DNA from: Salibaculum sp031581025
GTDB lineage: Bacteria > Pseudomonadota > Alphaproteobacteria > Rhodobacterales > Rhodobacteraceae
Assembly: GCF_031581025.1 (NCBI RefSeq)
Contig: NZ_JAVLCA010000010.1
Direction: 5' to 3' (one strand)
DNA: 64,000 bases
Shown here: positions 44,675 to 55,276 of the stretch, in pieces
Position numbering within the stretch: position 1 is the first letter of the stretch
Layout of the letters: the number at the start of each line of letters is the position of its first letter
The notes under the pieces: model-generated
The model's database searches: none
What the model was told of the DNA's origin: nothing
What the model saw: only the letters and a program-made list of their open reading frames with translations
Position numbers and translations under genes: made by a program

Positions 44675-46084
44675 TCAGCCCTCGATCTCGTCCACATGGG
44701 CGATGCGCGCGCCCGCCTTGTTCGAGGTCACGACACCCAGCGACTTGAGCTTGCGGTGCAGCGCCGAGCGTTCCATCCCGACGAAATTCGCGGTGCGGCT
44801 GATGTTGCCGCCGAACCGGTTGATCTGGGTCAGCAGGTATTCGCGTTCGAACAGCTCGCGCGCCTCGCGCAGGGGCAGCGTAGCCAGAGACCCGGAAAGG
44901 ATCACCCGTTCCTCGTCGGCCGGGCCCGCCTCGCCGCCGGCGGGAATCTCGCGGGGGCCGATGGGGTCCTGGCTGTCGCCCAGGATCAGGATGCGTTCGA
45001 CCACGTTCTTGAGCTGGCGCACGTTGCCGGGCCAGGGCATGGTCTGCAACAGCGCGCCCGCCTCCTCGGACAGGGCGCGCAACGGCAGGCCCTGGTCCGC
45101 GTGCAGCCGGTCGATGAAATAGCTGGCCAGCCGCGGGATGTCCTCGCGCCGGTCCTCAAGCGAGGGCACGTGGATCGGCACCACGTTGAGCCGGTGGTAA
45201 AGTTCGTGCCGGAAGCGGCCCGCCTCGATCTCGGCGCTCAGGTCGCGCCCGGTCGAGGAAATGACCCGCAGGTCGACCTGCACCTTGTCCACCCCGCCCA
45301 CGCGCTGAAACGTCTGGTCCACCAGCACCCGCAGGATCTTGGATTGCGTTCCCTCGGGCAGATCGGCGATCTCGTCGAAATAGATCACGCCGCCGTCAGC
45401 CTCTTCCAGCAGGCCCGGCTCCACACCGCGGCCCTCGGTTTCGCGGCCGAAAAGCATCTCTTCCATCTGCTCGGGCGCCACCGAGGCGCAGTTGACGCTG
45501 ACGAAGGGCGCCCCGGCGCGGTCGGACTGGGCATGGATGTAGCGCGCCGCGGTCTCCTTGCCGCTGCCGGGCTGGCCGGTCAGCATGACCCGGCCATTGG
45601 ACCGCGTCACCTTGTCGAGCTGGCCGCGCAGCGCGCGGAAGGCGGCGCACTCGCCCACCATCTCGACCTCGCCGGCCTCGCCGCGTTTGAGCTCCTGGTT
45701 CTCGCGGCGCAACCGGCTGGTCTCCATGGCGCGCCGGATCACCACCATGAGCTGGTCGATGTTGAAGGGCTTCTCGATGAAGTCATAGGCGCCCTGCTTG
45801 ATCGCGGCGACCGCGATTTCGATGTTGCCGTGCCCTGAGATGATGACGACGGGCACCTCCGGGTGCTCGCGCTTGACATGCGACAGGATGTCAATACCGT
45901 CCATGGCGCTGTCCTTGAGCCAGATGTCCAGAACGACCAGCGCGGGCAGGCCCTTGCCGATCTCGGCCATGCACTCTTCCGACCCGCCGGCCAGGCGGGT
46001 GGTAAACCCCTCGTCCCGCAGGATATCCGAGATCAGTTCCCGGATGTCCCGTTCGTCGTCCACGATCAGAATATCGCTCATCAT
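44675..46084 (-). CDS. ntrX: Nitrogen regulation response regulator NtrX
   Basis: A 469-residue response regulator: receiver domain (about 1-120; phosphoacceptor Asp in VVLDIWLKDS; Lys in DFIEKPFN), AAA+ domain (Walker A GQPGSGKETAA, Walker B GVIYFDE) and a C-terminal Fis-type helix-turn-helix (ISRTANFVGMERSALHRKL). The sigma-54 contact loop GAFTGA is replaced by GRETEGRGVEPG, so it probably does not use sigma-54, in line with reports for Rhodobacter relatives. It follows ntrY after 4 bp and pairs with that kinase. Confidence 0.95.
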   Translation of the reverse strand: MMSDILIVDDERDIRELISDILRDEGFTTRLAGGSEECMAEIGKGLPALVVLDIWLKDSAMDGIDILSHVKREHPEVPVVIISGHGNIEIAVAAIKQGAYDFIEKPFNIDQLMVVIRRAMETSRLRRENQELKRGEAGEVEMVGECAAFRALRGQLDKVTRSNGRVMLTGQPGSGKETAARYIHAQSDRAGAPFVSVNCASVAPEQMEEMLFGRETEGRGVEPGLLEEADGGVIYFDEIADLPEGTQSKILRVLVDQTFQRVGGVDKVQVDLRVISSTGRDLSAEIEAGRFRHELYHRLNVVPIHVPSLEDRREDIPRLASYFIDRLHADQGLPLRALSEEAGALLQTMPWPGNVRQLKNVVERILILGDSQDPIGPREIPAGGEAGPADEERVILSGSLATLPLREARELFEREYLLTQINRFGGNISRTANFVGMERSALHRKLKSLGVVTSNKAGARIAHVDEIEG

Positions 46085-46088
46085 CCCC

Positions 46089-48371
46089 TCACGCTGTTTT
46101 CGAGGCCGTTGTTTCGGCCCCTGTCTCGGTTCCGGTCAGTATCGGCAGGTCTATGGTGGCCATGGCCCCACGGTGCGCGGCGCCGTCGAAGACGGGTGCA
46201 TCGGTCAGGGTCAGGCTGCCGCCATGTTCCTCGATGATCTTGCGCACGATGGGCAGGCCCAGCCCCGTGCCCTTCTCGCGCGTGGTCACATAGGGTTCGA
46301 AAAGTTTGGCGCGGTTCTCGGGCAGGCCGATGCCGTTGTCGGCGATGGTGATCCGGGCGCTGGTCTCGCCGACCTCAAGCGCCACGCGAATCTCCGGCAC
46401 GAAACCGTCCGGAGCACCCTTTTCCATCAGGCTTTCAATGGCTTCGCCGCCGTTCTTCATCAGGTTGGTGAGGGCCTGGGACAACATGGTGCTGTCCAGG
46501 CTGGCCAGCACGGGCGGCGCGGGCAGATCGACGGCAAAGCGCACCTCGGGCTGGCCCGCCTCCTGCAACGCGGCGGCGTCGCGCACCAGGCCGACAACGT
46601 CATGGGCGGCGCGGTCGGGTTCGGGCATCCGGGCAAAGCGCGAGAATTCGTCGACGATGCGGCGCAGGTCGTTGGTCTGGCGCACGATGACCTCGGTCAT
46701 CTGTTCCAGCGCCTCGACGGAGTCGGGCGGCACCTCGCGGCGGAACTTGCGCTTGATGCGTTCCGCCGACAGCTGGATCGGCGTCAGCGGGTTCTTGATC
46801 TCGTGGGCGATGCGGCGCGCCACATCGCCCCAGGCGGCCATGCGCTGGGCGCTGACCAGGTCGGTGACATCCTCGAAGGCGATCACATAGCCCTCAAGGG
46901 CGCCGCCCTCGCCCCGGCGTGGCGACATGCGCACCAGCAGCGTTTCCTGTTCGCCCCCGCGCACCAGTTCCACCTGCCCCTGCACGATGCGGCGGCCCTT
47001 CTCCGTCAACTGTGAGAACAGCGGCTCGAATTCCGGCACGGCGACCGTCAGCGGGGTGCGTTCGGCGCCCTTGCCCACCTCCAGCAGCCGCGTGGCCGAG
47101 CGGTTGACGAAGGTCACGCAGCCCTCCTGGTCCAGCCCGACAACGCCCGAGGGTACGGAACTGAGCACGCTGTCGAACAGGCGGCGGCGGTCTTCGATCT
47201 GGCGCGTGTTGTGCAGCAGCTCTTCGCGCTGGCCGGCCAGTTGCTCTGTCATCTGGTTGAAATAGCGCCCCAGCTGCGCGATTTCGTCGTCGCCGGGGTC
47301 CTCGCGCACCCGCACCGACAGGTCGCCGGCGCCGACACGCTGAGAGGCGCCGACCAGCCGGCCCACGGGCCGCGACAGGCGTTCGGCGAACCACAGACCC
47401 ACCCAGATCGCCGCCAGGATCAGGATCACCGCGAAGCCGAGGTAGATCAGCCCGAATTCGAACAGCACCCGGCCGCGCTCGTTTTCCAGCTGGCCGTAAA
47501 GCTCGACCGTTTCCTGGGTCTCGTCCAGCAGCGACAGGATCTCACCGTCCACCTCCCGGGTGACGTAAAGGTAATTGTCGGTGAAGTTGTCCAGCGGGAT
47601 CAGGGCGCGGAACTCGTTGTTTGCCCAGTCCTCGATGATGGCGATGCCCTCGTCGCGCGCCTCGGCCAGATGCGCCTCGGTCGGCTTCTCGAAATAGAAC
47701 TCGTAGGAGCGTTCACCGCGCACCTCGATCTCGCCCGTCCCGTCCAGCACGAAGACCTCGGACAGGCCCCGATCAATCTGCGGGGCCACGCGCGACAGGG
47801 CCTGGCGGATCTCGCCGCGCTCCATGAAGAAGGTCTGCATCCGCTGGGTCTCAAGAAAGGCGGCCAGGACGCGGCCGTCGCGGGCGACCTCCTGGCGGTG
47901 CTCTTCCTCATAGGCCTGAGCGGCTTCCAGCGAATTGCCGACCACGTCGCGCACCCGTTCGGAAAACCACCCCTCGAGGCCGATATTGATGGTCAGAACG
48001 GAAAAGACCGCAACGGCCACCGTGGGAATAAGCGCCAACAGCCCGAAAACCCCGGTCAGCCGCAGGTGCAGCCGCGAGCCGGCCGATCGCCGGCGGCGCG
48101 CGGCGATCATGGTGCTGATCCGGGCCAGCACCAGTGCGGTGACGCCAAGGATATAGACCAGGTCCACCAGCAGGATCAGGCGCAACACCTCGGTGCGTCC
48201 GGTCTGGTCCAGCGGGCGCAGCGCCGTGATGGTCAGCAGCACAAGCAGCGGGGCCAGCAGCACCAGCACCAGCGTCATGACATTCTGGACCCGGCGCTTG
48301 CGCCGCCAGCGGCTAAACGTTGAAAGGTTGATGCCCAGAGGAGCGCGCCGCACGCCAGGTGCCTCGTTCAT
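46089..48371 (-). CDS. ntrY: Nitrogen regulation sensor histidine kinase NtrY
   Basis: A 760-residue membrane kinase: hydrophobic helices near residues 32-52, 62-83, 104-128 and about 303-325, a periplasmic sensory region, HAMP (LSRPVGRLVGASQRVGAGDL), PAS, HisKA with the phosphoacceptor in RRIAHEIKNPLTPIQLSAER, and HATPase_c (NLMKNGGEAIES; GTGLGLPIVRKI). It signals to NtrX about nitrogen and, in some relatives, redox state. ATG at 48371 was chosen; the frame to 48443 adds 24 unlikely residues. It is 87 bp after ntrC and 4 bp before ntrX. Confidence 0.95.
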   Translation of the reverse strand: MNEAPGVRRAPLGINLSTFSRWRRKRRVQNVMTLVLVLLAPLLVLLTITALRPLDQTGRTEVLRLILLVDLVYILGVTALVLARISTMIAARRRRSAGSRLHLRLTGVFGLLALIPTVAVAVFSVLTINIGLEGWFSERVRDVVGNSLEAAQAYEEEHRQEVARDGRVLAAFLETQRMQTFFMERGEIRQALSRVAPQIDRGLSEVFVLDGTGEIEVRGERSYEFYFEKPTEAHLAEARDEGIAIIEDWANNEFRALIPLDNFTDNYLYVTREVDGEILSLLDETQETVELYGQLENERGRVLFEFGLIYLGFAVILILAAIWVGLWFAERLSRPVGRLVGASQRVGAGDLSVRVREDPGDDEIAQLGRYFNQMTEQLAGQREELLHNTRQIEDRRRLFDSVLSSVPSGVVGLDQEGCVTFVNRSATRLLEVGKGAERTPLTVAVPEFEPLFSQLTEKGRRIVQGQVELVRGGEQETLLVRMSPRRGEGGALEGYVIAFEDVTDLVSAQRMAAWGDVARRIAHEIKNPLTPIQLSAERIKRKFRREVPPDSVEALEQMTEVIVRQTNDLRRIVDEFSRFARMPEPDRAAHDVVGLVRDAAALQEAGQPEVRFAVDLPAPPVLASLDSTMLSQALTNLMKNGGEAIESLMEKGAPDGFVPEIRVALEVGETSARITIADNGIGLPENRAKLFEPYVTTREKGTGLGLPIVRKIIEEHGGSLTLTDAPVFDGAAHRGAMATIDLPILTGTETGAETTASKTA

Positions 48372-48458
48372 TGCCGGACCGAGTCGGTCCCTACCGCCTG
48401 TTGCTCCGTGGCTCGGCCCGCGCGATTGCGGCAAAGCGGCCACGGTTCTGTTGCGGTT

Positions 48459-49823
48459 TTACATCAATTTGCGGCGGCGTGTCACGTGGATATCAAGGTC
48501 GGTGATCTTTTTTCGCAGCGTATTTCGGTTGATGCCAAGCAGGTCGGCGCAGCGGGCCTGGTTGCCGGCGGTGGCATCCAGCGCGATCTCGATCAGCGGC
48601 GCCTCGACCTCGCGCAGGATGCGTTGATAGAGGCCCGGCGGTGGCAACTCTCCGCCGTGCAGGTCGAAGTAGCGGCGCAGGTGCTTGGCCACCGAGGCCG
48701 AGAGCTTGTCACTGTCGCCGCCTTTGAGCGGCTCCATCGCGGGCTGGTTGCCCAGAACGATCTCGACCTCGCCGCGGTGGATCTCGTCCTCGGGCGCGGT
48801 GGCCACGAGCCGCATCACGACATTTTCCAGCTGGCGGACGTTGCCGGGCCAGCTGTAGGCGCGGCACAGGTCCAGCGCCGCATCGGCCAGTTGCCGCGGC
48901 GGCGACCCGTCGCGCTCGGCCCGGGCGAGGAAATGTTCCACCAGCAGCGGGATGTCATCGACCCGGTCGCGCAGGGCGGGCACGGTCATGGTGACGCCGG
49001 CCAGCCGGTAATAGAGATCCTCGCGAAAATTGCCGTCCTCCATCTGGTCCAGCAGCCCGCCGCGGGTGGTCGCCATGATCTGTGGCGCGCCATCGCCCAG
49101 GGCATCCAGCATCCGCACCACGCGGGCCTGGGTCCCGATGGGCAGGTCGCCGACCTCGTCGAAGACCAGCGTGCCGCCCCTGGCCCGGGAGAGCAGCGCC
49201 GAGGGGCCGTCCATGCCTTCCAGATCATTTGCCGAGGCCACCACGAAGGGCAGCGTGCGCCGGTCGGAAAAGTCGTGGATGGTGCGCGCGATCAGGCTCT
49301 TGCCGGTGCCGCTTTCGCCGGTGATCAGCACCAACAGCGGCGTGTTCATGACCCGCGCCACCAAGCGGTAGATCGACTGCATCGCAGGCGTGCGCCCGAT
49401 CAGCGGCAGGTCGGTGTCGGCCCCCTCGGCCGGCGCGTCACGCCGGATCGGCGCGCGGCGCTTGACCTCGAGCGCGCGGGCGGCGCGCTTCATCAGGTCG
49501 GGCAGATCGAAGGGTTTGGGCAGATAGTCGTAGGCCTCGGCCTCGGCGGCCTGGATCGCCGTCATGATGGTGTTCTGCGCCGAAATCACGATGACCGGCA
49601 GCCCCGGGCGCGCCTCGCCGATCTTCGGCAGCTGCTCCAGGCCGTTGCCGTCGGGCATGACGACGTCCGAGATCACCAGGTCGCCCTTGCCCTCGTCCAC
49701 CCAGCGCATCAGCGTCACGATCGACGAGGTCGCATGCACCTTGCAGCCCGCCCGGGTCAGGGCCTGGGTCAGAACGGTGCGGATCGTGCGGTCGTCATCG
49801 GCGACGAGTACGGTTCCGTCCAT
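48459..49823 (-). CDS. ntrC: Nitrogen regulation response regulator NtrC
   Basis: A 454-residue response regulator: receiver (phosphoacceptor Asp in LVISDVVMPDGNG, Lys in DYLPKPFDLP), AAA+ domain (Walker A GESGTGKSLIA; Walker B GTLVFDEVGDLP) and C-terminal Fis-type DNA-binding domain (ARCADLLGINRNTLRKKI). The stretch between Walker A and B is shortened and the GAFTGA loop is absent, as known for Rhodobacter capsulatus NtrC, which activates sigma-70 promoters. It follows ntrB by 15 bp and is phosphorylated by NtrB in low nitrogen. Confidence 0.96.
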   Translation of the reverse strand: MDGTVLVADDDRTIRTVLTQALTRAGCKVHATSSIVTLMRWVDEGKGDLVISDVVMPDGNGLEQLPKIGEARPGLPVIVISAQNTIMTAIQAAEAEAYDYLPKPFDLPDLMKRAARALEVKRRAPIRRDAPAEGADTDLPLIGRTPAMQSIYRLVARVMNTPLLVLITGESGTGKSLIARTIHDFSDRRTLPFVVASANDLEGMDGPSALLSRARGGTLVFDEVGDLPIGTQARVVRMLDALGDGAPQIMATTRGGLLDQMEDGNFREDLYYRLAGVTMTVPALRDRVDDIPLLVEHFLARAERDGSPPRQLADAALDLCRAYSWPGNVRQLENVVMRLVATAPEDEIHRGEVEIVLGNQPAMEPLKGGDSDKLSASVAKHLRRYFDLHGGELPPPGLYQRILREVEAPLIEIALDATAGNQARCADLLGINRNTLRKKITDLDIHVTRRRKLM

Positions 49824-49838
49824 TAGTCTTTGTCCTTT

Positions 49839-50905
49839 TCACTCGCGGCGGTCTCGGGGGGGCACGGTGGGCAGGGCCACGCGAAAGACGGTGCGGCCCG
49901 GCACGCTGTCCACGGAAATCAAGCCGCCCATGTCGGCGATCAGCTTGCTGACCAGGGCCAGGCCCAGCCCGGTGCCGTTCTCGCGGCCCGAGACGAAGGG
50001 CTCGAAGACCTCGCCGACGATCTCGGGCGGCAGGCCCGGGCCATCGTCGATGATCTCGACCTGCAGCGGCAGCCGCCCCTGGCTGCCGTCGCGGTGGCGC
50101 AGACGCAACGCGGGGTCGTAGAAGGTGCGCAGGGTGATCGAGCCGCCCGGCCCGCCAGCCTGCGCGGCGTTCTTGAGAAGATTCAGAAAGACCTGCTGCA
50201 ACTGGTCGGGGTCGGCGTGGGTGTTCGGCAGCGAGGGATCGTAATCCTCTATCATCAGCATATGCGCGCCAAAGCCCACCGAGGCCGATTGGCGCGCGCG
50301 GTCCAGCACGTCATGGATATTGACGGGCCGCAGTTTTGGCGCCTGGATGTTGCCGAACTGTTCGACCTGGTCGAGCAGCTTGACGATGCGCCGGGTCTCT
50401 TCGACGATCAGATGGGTCAGCTCCAGGTCCTCGCCCGCCAAGCCCATGGACAACAGCTGCGCCGATCCGGCGATGCCCGCCAACGGGTTCTTGATTTCAT
50501 GGGCCAGCATCTCGGCCATGCCGATGGCCGAGCGCGCGGCGCGGTAGCTCTGGGCGTTCTGCGCGATGCGGGTGGAAATCTCGCGCGGCGAGATCAGCAT
50601 GAGCATCTGGTCGTCGGCCCCCGACAACGGGGCAAACTGCACATTGCACTGCAACGGCGGGCGCTCGCCGCTGCCCACGTCCACATCATTGACGAAAAGC
50701 GGCGTGCGGTTGTCGCGCGCCCGGGCAAAGGCCTCTTCCAGGGGCGCGTCGATCATGACCTTGTCCCAGACCTGCGCACCGGACAGGGCCCTGGTCGAGA
50801 GGTTCAGGAAATTCTCGGCCGCCAGGTTGCTGTCGGCGATGGTCTCGTCAGGCTGCAGCAGCAACGCGGGCACCGGCAGCGAATTCCACAGCTCTGCATC
50901 CATGA

Positions 50906-50909
<4 letters not shown>
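49839..50909 (-). CDS. ntrB: Nitrogen regulation sensor histidine kinase NtrB
   Basis: A 356-residue soluble kinase: N-terminal PAS domain (about 5-110), HisKA with the phosphoacceptor in AEMLAHEIKNPLAGIAGSAQ (about 131-150) and HATPase_c (FLNLLKNAAQAG; GTGLGLALVSKL). It phosphorylates and dephosphorylates NtrC under control of the PII protein. Its start overlaps the dusB stop by 4 bp; a second Met two codons on (50903) is possible. Together with dusB this is the classic nifR3-ntrB-ntrC arrangement. Confidence 0.96.
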
Positions 50910-51871
<962 letters not shown>

Positions 51872-51877
51872 GCTTTG

Positions 51878-51906
51878 CAGATAGCAGAGCCCCCCGGGGC
51901 CGACAA
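51878..51906 (-). promoter_or_regulatory. Possible promoter of the dusB-ntr operon
   Basis: On the minus strand TTGTCG (51906-51901) and TATCTG (51883-51878) are spaced 17 bp. The predicted transcript start falls at about 51871, the first base of the dusB ATG. A TTGACC further upstream (near 51915-51920) has no matching -10. Confidence 0.4.
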
Positions 51907-52044
51907 TTGAATCGCGGTCAAAAAATGTGCGGCGGCCGTCATGTGATTAAAACTTATGCATCCAGTCCGGCACGTCCGGGCGAAAGCCCCCTTTTCGGCC
52001 CCCGCCCCAGCGGCTAAGCAGCCCCAGAGCAACCGCGAGGGCCC

Positions 52045-53175
52045 ATGCAGACCAGTGCCATCATCGTTGCCGCCGGACGCGGGCTGCGGGCGGGCGGCGA
52101 GACACCCAAGCAATGGCGCCGTCTCGCGGGCCGGACGGTGCTTGAGCATACGCTGGCCATCTTCGAGGCCCATCCGCGCGTCGGACAGATCGTCCTGGTG
52201 GTCGCCGGCGAGGATCTGCAGCGCGTCGAGGCCCTGCGCCTGTCAGCGCGCGCGGTGATCGCCATCGGCGGGGCGACCCGGTCTCTTTCGGTGCTGGCGG
52301 GGCTGGGCCATGCCCGGGGGGCGGCGGTGCTGATCCACGACGCCGCCCGTTGCTGCACACCGCCTGAGGTCATTGACCGGGTGCTCGACGCCCTGACCGA
52401 GACCCCCGGCGCCGCGCCCGCCCTGCCCGTCACCGATGCGCTCTGGACCGGCACCGGGGGCCTGGTCAGCGGTGTCACCGACCGCGACGGCCTGTTTCGC
52501 GCGCAGACGCCGCAGGGCTTTCACCTCGAGGCGATCCGCGCGGCCCATGCGGGCGCGGACGGCACGGCCACAGATGACGTCGCCGTCGCCCGCGCCGCCG
52601 GGCTTGACGTGGCAATCGTCGCGGGCGACGAGCGCAACATCAAGATCACGCAGCCCGGCGATTTCGCCCGGGCGGCCGAGCACCTGGGGGGCGCCATGGA
52701 CATCCGCACCGGCAACGGCTTCGACGTGCACCGCTTCGGGCCGGGCGATCACGTCATGCTCTGCGGGGTGCAAGTGCCCTTCGACCGGGGCCTTCAGGGC
52801 CATTCAGATGCGGATGTGGGGATGCACACGGTGACCGACGCCATCTATGGCGCGCTGGCCGAGGGCGACATTGGCACGCATTTCCCGCCCAGCGATCCCC
52901 GCTGGAAGGGTGCGGCGAGCGAGACCTTCCTGACACAGGCCTGCGCGCTGGCCCGGCGGCGCGGCTACGAGATCACCCATGTGGATTGCACCCTGATCTG
53001 CGAGGCGCCCAAGGTCGGCCCCCACGCAGGCGCGATGCGCACCGAAATGGCCCAGATCATGGGGCTGGAGGAGACCCGCGTGAGCATCAAGGCAACCACA
53101 TCGGAACGGCTTGGGTTCACCGGGCGCGGCGAGGGCATCGCCGCCATGGCGACGGCCACGCTGGTGATGCCATGA
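52045..53175 (+). CDS. ispDF: Bifunctional IspD/IspF enzyme of the MEP isoprenoid pathway
   Basis: A 376-residue fusion. The IspD part (about 1-215; IIVAAGRGLRAGGETPKQW, then DGLFRAQTPQGF) makes CDP-methylerythritol; the IspF part (about 217-376; metal ligands in GFDVHRF, then GHSDADVGMHTVTDAIYGA and a C-terminal TTSERLGFTGRGEG) forms the cyclic diphosphate. IspE, the intervening step, is not nearby. Fused ispDF genes are common in alphaproteobacteria. The stop overlaps the pgpA start by 4 bp. Confidence 0.97.
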   Translation: MQTSAIIVAAGRGLRAGGETPKQWRRLAGRTVLEHTLAIFEAHPRVGQIVLVVAGEDLQRVEALRLSARAVIAIGGATRSLSVLAGLGHARGAAVLIHDAARCCTPPEVIDRVLDALTETPGAAPALPVTDALWTGTGGLVSGVTDRDGLFRAQTPQGFHLEAIRAAHAGADGTATDDVAVARAAGLDVAIVAGDERNIKITQPGDFARAAEHLGGAMDIRTGNGFDVHRFGPGDHVMLCGVQVPFDRGLQGHSDADVGMHTVTDAIYGALAEGDIGTHFPPSDPRWKGAASETFLTQACALARRRGYEITHVDCTLICEAPKVGPHAGAMRTEMAQIMGLEETRVSIKATTSERLGFTGRGEGIAAMATATLVMP

Positions 53176-53672
53176 CCCGCACGGCACATCTGATCGCGAC
53201 GGTCCTTTACGTGGGTCATCTGCGCCCCGCGCCGGGCACCTGGGGGTCGCTGGCCGCGCTGCCGCTGGCCTGGGGGCTCTGGCAGCTGGGGGGCATGTGG
53301 CTGTTTGTGCTGATGATTCCGGCGGCCTTTGCCGCCGGGCTCTGGGCCACGCGGGTCTACACGGCGCGGGGCCCGGATCACGACCCCTCGGAAGTGGTCA
53401 TCGACGAGGTCGTCGGCCAGTGGATCGCCCTGGCCCCGGTCATGGTGGGCGCGCAGGCCGCCGGGCAACCGGTCCTGGCGCTTTACCCCGGCTGGATCGC
53501 GGCCTTCCTGCTGTTCCGGCTGTTCGACATCTGGAAGCCGATCATGGCGGGCCGGGCCGACCGGCGCGGCGACGCCATGGGCGTGATGCTGGACGATGTC
53601 TGGGCCGGCCTCTTCGCTGCAGTCATCACCCTCGGGCTGGCGGGGCTGTCGCACGTGGTGATCGCCCCATGA
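53172..53672 (+). CDS. pgpA: Phosphatidylglycerophosphatase A
   Basis: A 166-residue inner-membrane phosphatase that makes phosphatidylglycerol from its phosphate. The PgpA hallmarks are near-N-terminal LRPAPGTWGSLAALPLA (about 17-33), the acidic VIDEVVGQWIAL (about 75-86) and FRLFDIWKPIMA (about 117-128). Three to four hydrophobic helices are present. It overlaps ispDF and the pncC-type gene by 4 bp each, so the three genes are one translationally coupled unit. Confidence 0.93.
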   Translation: MTRTAHLIATVLYVGHLRPAPGTWGSLAALPLAWGLWQLGGMWLFVLMIPAAFAAGLWATRVYTARGPDHDPSEVVIDEVVGQWIALAPVMVGAQAAGQPVLALYPGWIAAFLLFRLFDIWKPIMAGRADRRGDAMGVMLDDVWAGLFAAVITLGLAGLSHVVIAP

Positions 53673-54136
53673 GGGCCGCCGCCCTGATCGAGACCGCCCG
53701 CGCCAATGGCCACACGATCGCCTGCGCCGAAAGCTGCACCGGCGGTCTGCTGGGGGCCGAGATCACGGCGGTACCGGGGTCGTCGGATGTCTTCGACCGG
53801 GGCTTTGTCACCTATTCCAACGCGGCTAAGGCCGAGATGCTGGGCGTCGATCCGGCGACCATCGCCGCCCACGGCGCTGTCTCCGAGGAAGTTGCGGCGC
53901 AGATGGCCCAGGGCGCGCTGGACCGCGCAACCGCGACACTGGCGGTGTCGATCACCGGGGTCGCGGGCCCCGGCGGGTCCGATCACAAGCCCGAGGGGCG
54001 GGTCTGTTTCGGGCTGGCCGGCCCCGCAGGCACCCGGACGGAAACCCTGGACTTCGGAGCCATCGGGCGGGCGCAGGTGCGCGCGGCCTCGGTGGACCAT
54101 GCGCTGGCGCTGCTGATGCGTGCCGCTCAGCCGTAA
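53669..54136 (+). CDS. CinA-family nicotinamide-nucleotide amidohydrolase (PncC type)
   Basis: A 155-residue stand-alone CinA C-terminal domain, which deamidates nicotinamide mononucleotide to nicotinate mononucleotide. The active-site segments IACAESCTGGLLGAEIT (about 17-33), the YSNAAKAEMLGV stretch and VSITGVAGPGGSDHKPEGRV (about 93-112) are intact. The N-terminal molybdopterin-like domain of full CinA is absent, as usual in alphaproteobacteria. Its last 10 bp overlap the 3' end of the convergent RatA-type gene. Confidence 0.93.
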   Translation: MRAAALIETARANGHTIACAESCTGGLLGAEITAVPGSSDVFDRGFVTYSNAAKAEMLGVDPATIAAHGAVSEEVAAQMAQGALDRATATLAVSITGVAGPGGSDHKPEGRVCFGLAGPAGTRTETLDFGAIGRAQVRAASVDHALALLMRAAQP

Positions 54137-54570
54137 AGCGCCTTGGCCCGGGCCTCGAAGGCGCGCACGATGCGCTGCATCGCCTCGTTGAAGAACATCC
54201 CCGCCGCGCCCTGCAACATCCTGTTTCGGAATTCGAAATCCACGCGAAAGGCCACCTCGCAGCCGCCCTCGGCCTCGCGGAATTCCCAGGTGCTCTCGAG
54301 ATAGCGGAAGGGGCCGTCGATGTATTCGGTGTCGATCTGGCGCGCCCTGGGCCAGAGCGTCACGCGGCTGCCAAAGCGTTCGCGGAACACCTTGAACGAG
54401 ACCACGAGGTCGGCCAGCATCACCTTGTGATCGCCGTGATCGTCCACCCGGCGCACCCGGGCGGCGGCCGTCCAGGGCAGGAACTCGGGATAGCGTTCCA
54501 CGTCGGCGACGAGGTCATACATCTGTTGCGCACTGTAAGGCAGGTGCCGGGTCTCGGAATGGGCGGGCAT
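54127..54570 (-). CDS. RatA/COQ10-like START-domain protein
   Basis: A 147-residue START-fold protein: MPAHSETRHLPYSAQQMYDL, then VERYPEFLPWTAAARV, typical of the COQ10/RatA group. Eukaryotic COQ10 and its alphaproteobacterial relatives bind ubiquinone; the E. coli relative RatA was described as a ribosome-association inhibitor. A quinone-related role is the more cautious reading here because no antitoxin partner is present. AAGGA precedes the ATG at 54570; the extension to 54699 runs into the divergent gene and is rejected. Confidence 0.87.
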   Translation of the reverse strand: MPAHSETRHLPYSAQQMYDLVADVERYPEFLPWTAAARVRRVDDHGDHKVMLADLVVSFKVFRERFGSRVTLWPRARQIDTEYIDGPFRYLESTWEFREAEGGCEVAFRVDFEFRNRMLQGAAGMFFNEAMQRIVRAFEARAKALYG

Positions 54571-54656
54571 CCGTGGTCCTTTGTCTGCGTGACTCTTGCG
54601 CGTGATGTCGTAGAGTGCGCGGCGGAAATCAAGCACAACGAAGGACAGCGGGCCAG

Positions 54657-55193
54657 ATGACGCAACAGGACTATGCCATCGACGAGATGATCTCGGCAAA
54701 GACCATCGCCGCCCGGATCGAGGGCCTGGCGCGCGAGATCCGCGCGGAATTCGACGGCAGCGAGCGGCTGGTCGTGGTTGGGCTACTGCGGGGCTCTTTC
54801 GTCTTCATCGCCGATCTCGTGCGCGAGCTGGACATGAACGTCGAGGTCGACTTCCTCGAAGCCTCCTCTTACGGCAATTCCATGCAGAGCAGCCGCGAGG
54901 TGCGAATCCTCAAGGACCTGCGCGGCGGGATCGAAGGATGCGATGTGCTGGTGGTCGAGGATATCGTGGACACCGGCTATACCATGAAGCACGTGCTGGG
55001 TCTGCTGGGCGCGCGCGGGCCGCGCAAGCTGCGCTCCATCGCGCTGCTGGACAAGCCGACCCGGCGCGAGGTCGAGGTCAAGGCCGACTGGACCGGCTTC
55101 GAGATCCCGGACGAGTTCGTGGTGGGGTATGGCATCGACTACGCGCAGCGCAACCGCAACCTGCCCTATATCGGCAAGGTGCGGATGCTGTAG
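54657..55193 (+). CDS. hpt: Hypoxanthine phosphoribosyltransferase
   Basis: A 178-residue type I phosphoribosyltransferase that salvages hypoxanthine or guanine to IMP or GMP. The PRPP-binding motif VLVVEDIVDTGYTM (about 98-111), the flexible loop region ASSYGNSMQSS and the base-contact VGYGIDYAQRNRNLPYIG (about 155-172) are present. ATG at 54657 gives the usual length. It is divergent from the RatA-type gene (86 bp between starts) and stands alone. Confidence 0.95.
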   Translation: MTQQDYAIDEMISAKTIAARIEGLAREIRAEFDGSERLVVVGLLRGSFVFIADLVRELDMNVEVDFLEASSYGNSMQSSREVRILKDLRGGIEGCDVLVVEDIVDTGYTMKHVLGLLGARGPRKLRSIALLDKPTRREVEVKADWTGFEIPDEFVVGYGIDYAQRNRNLPYIGKVRML

Positions 55194-55276
55194 TGCCGCA
55201 TCGGGCAGCGCGCAGGGGCCTTGCCGCGGGCGTTGCGCCGCTCGCCCCCGGCGCTGGCGTGACTGAAACGTGAGCG

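Noticed and set aside
54127..54570. RatA-type protein as the toxin of a toxin-antitoxin system
   Set aside because: No RatB-like partner adjoins it, and the START fold with alphaproteobacterial context fits a COQ10-like quinone-binding protein better.
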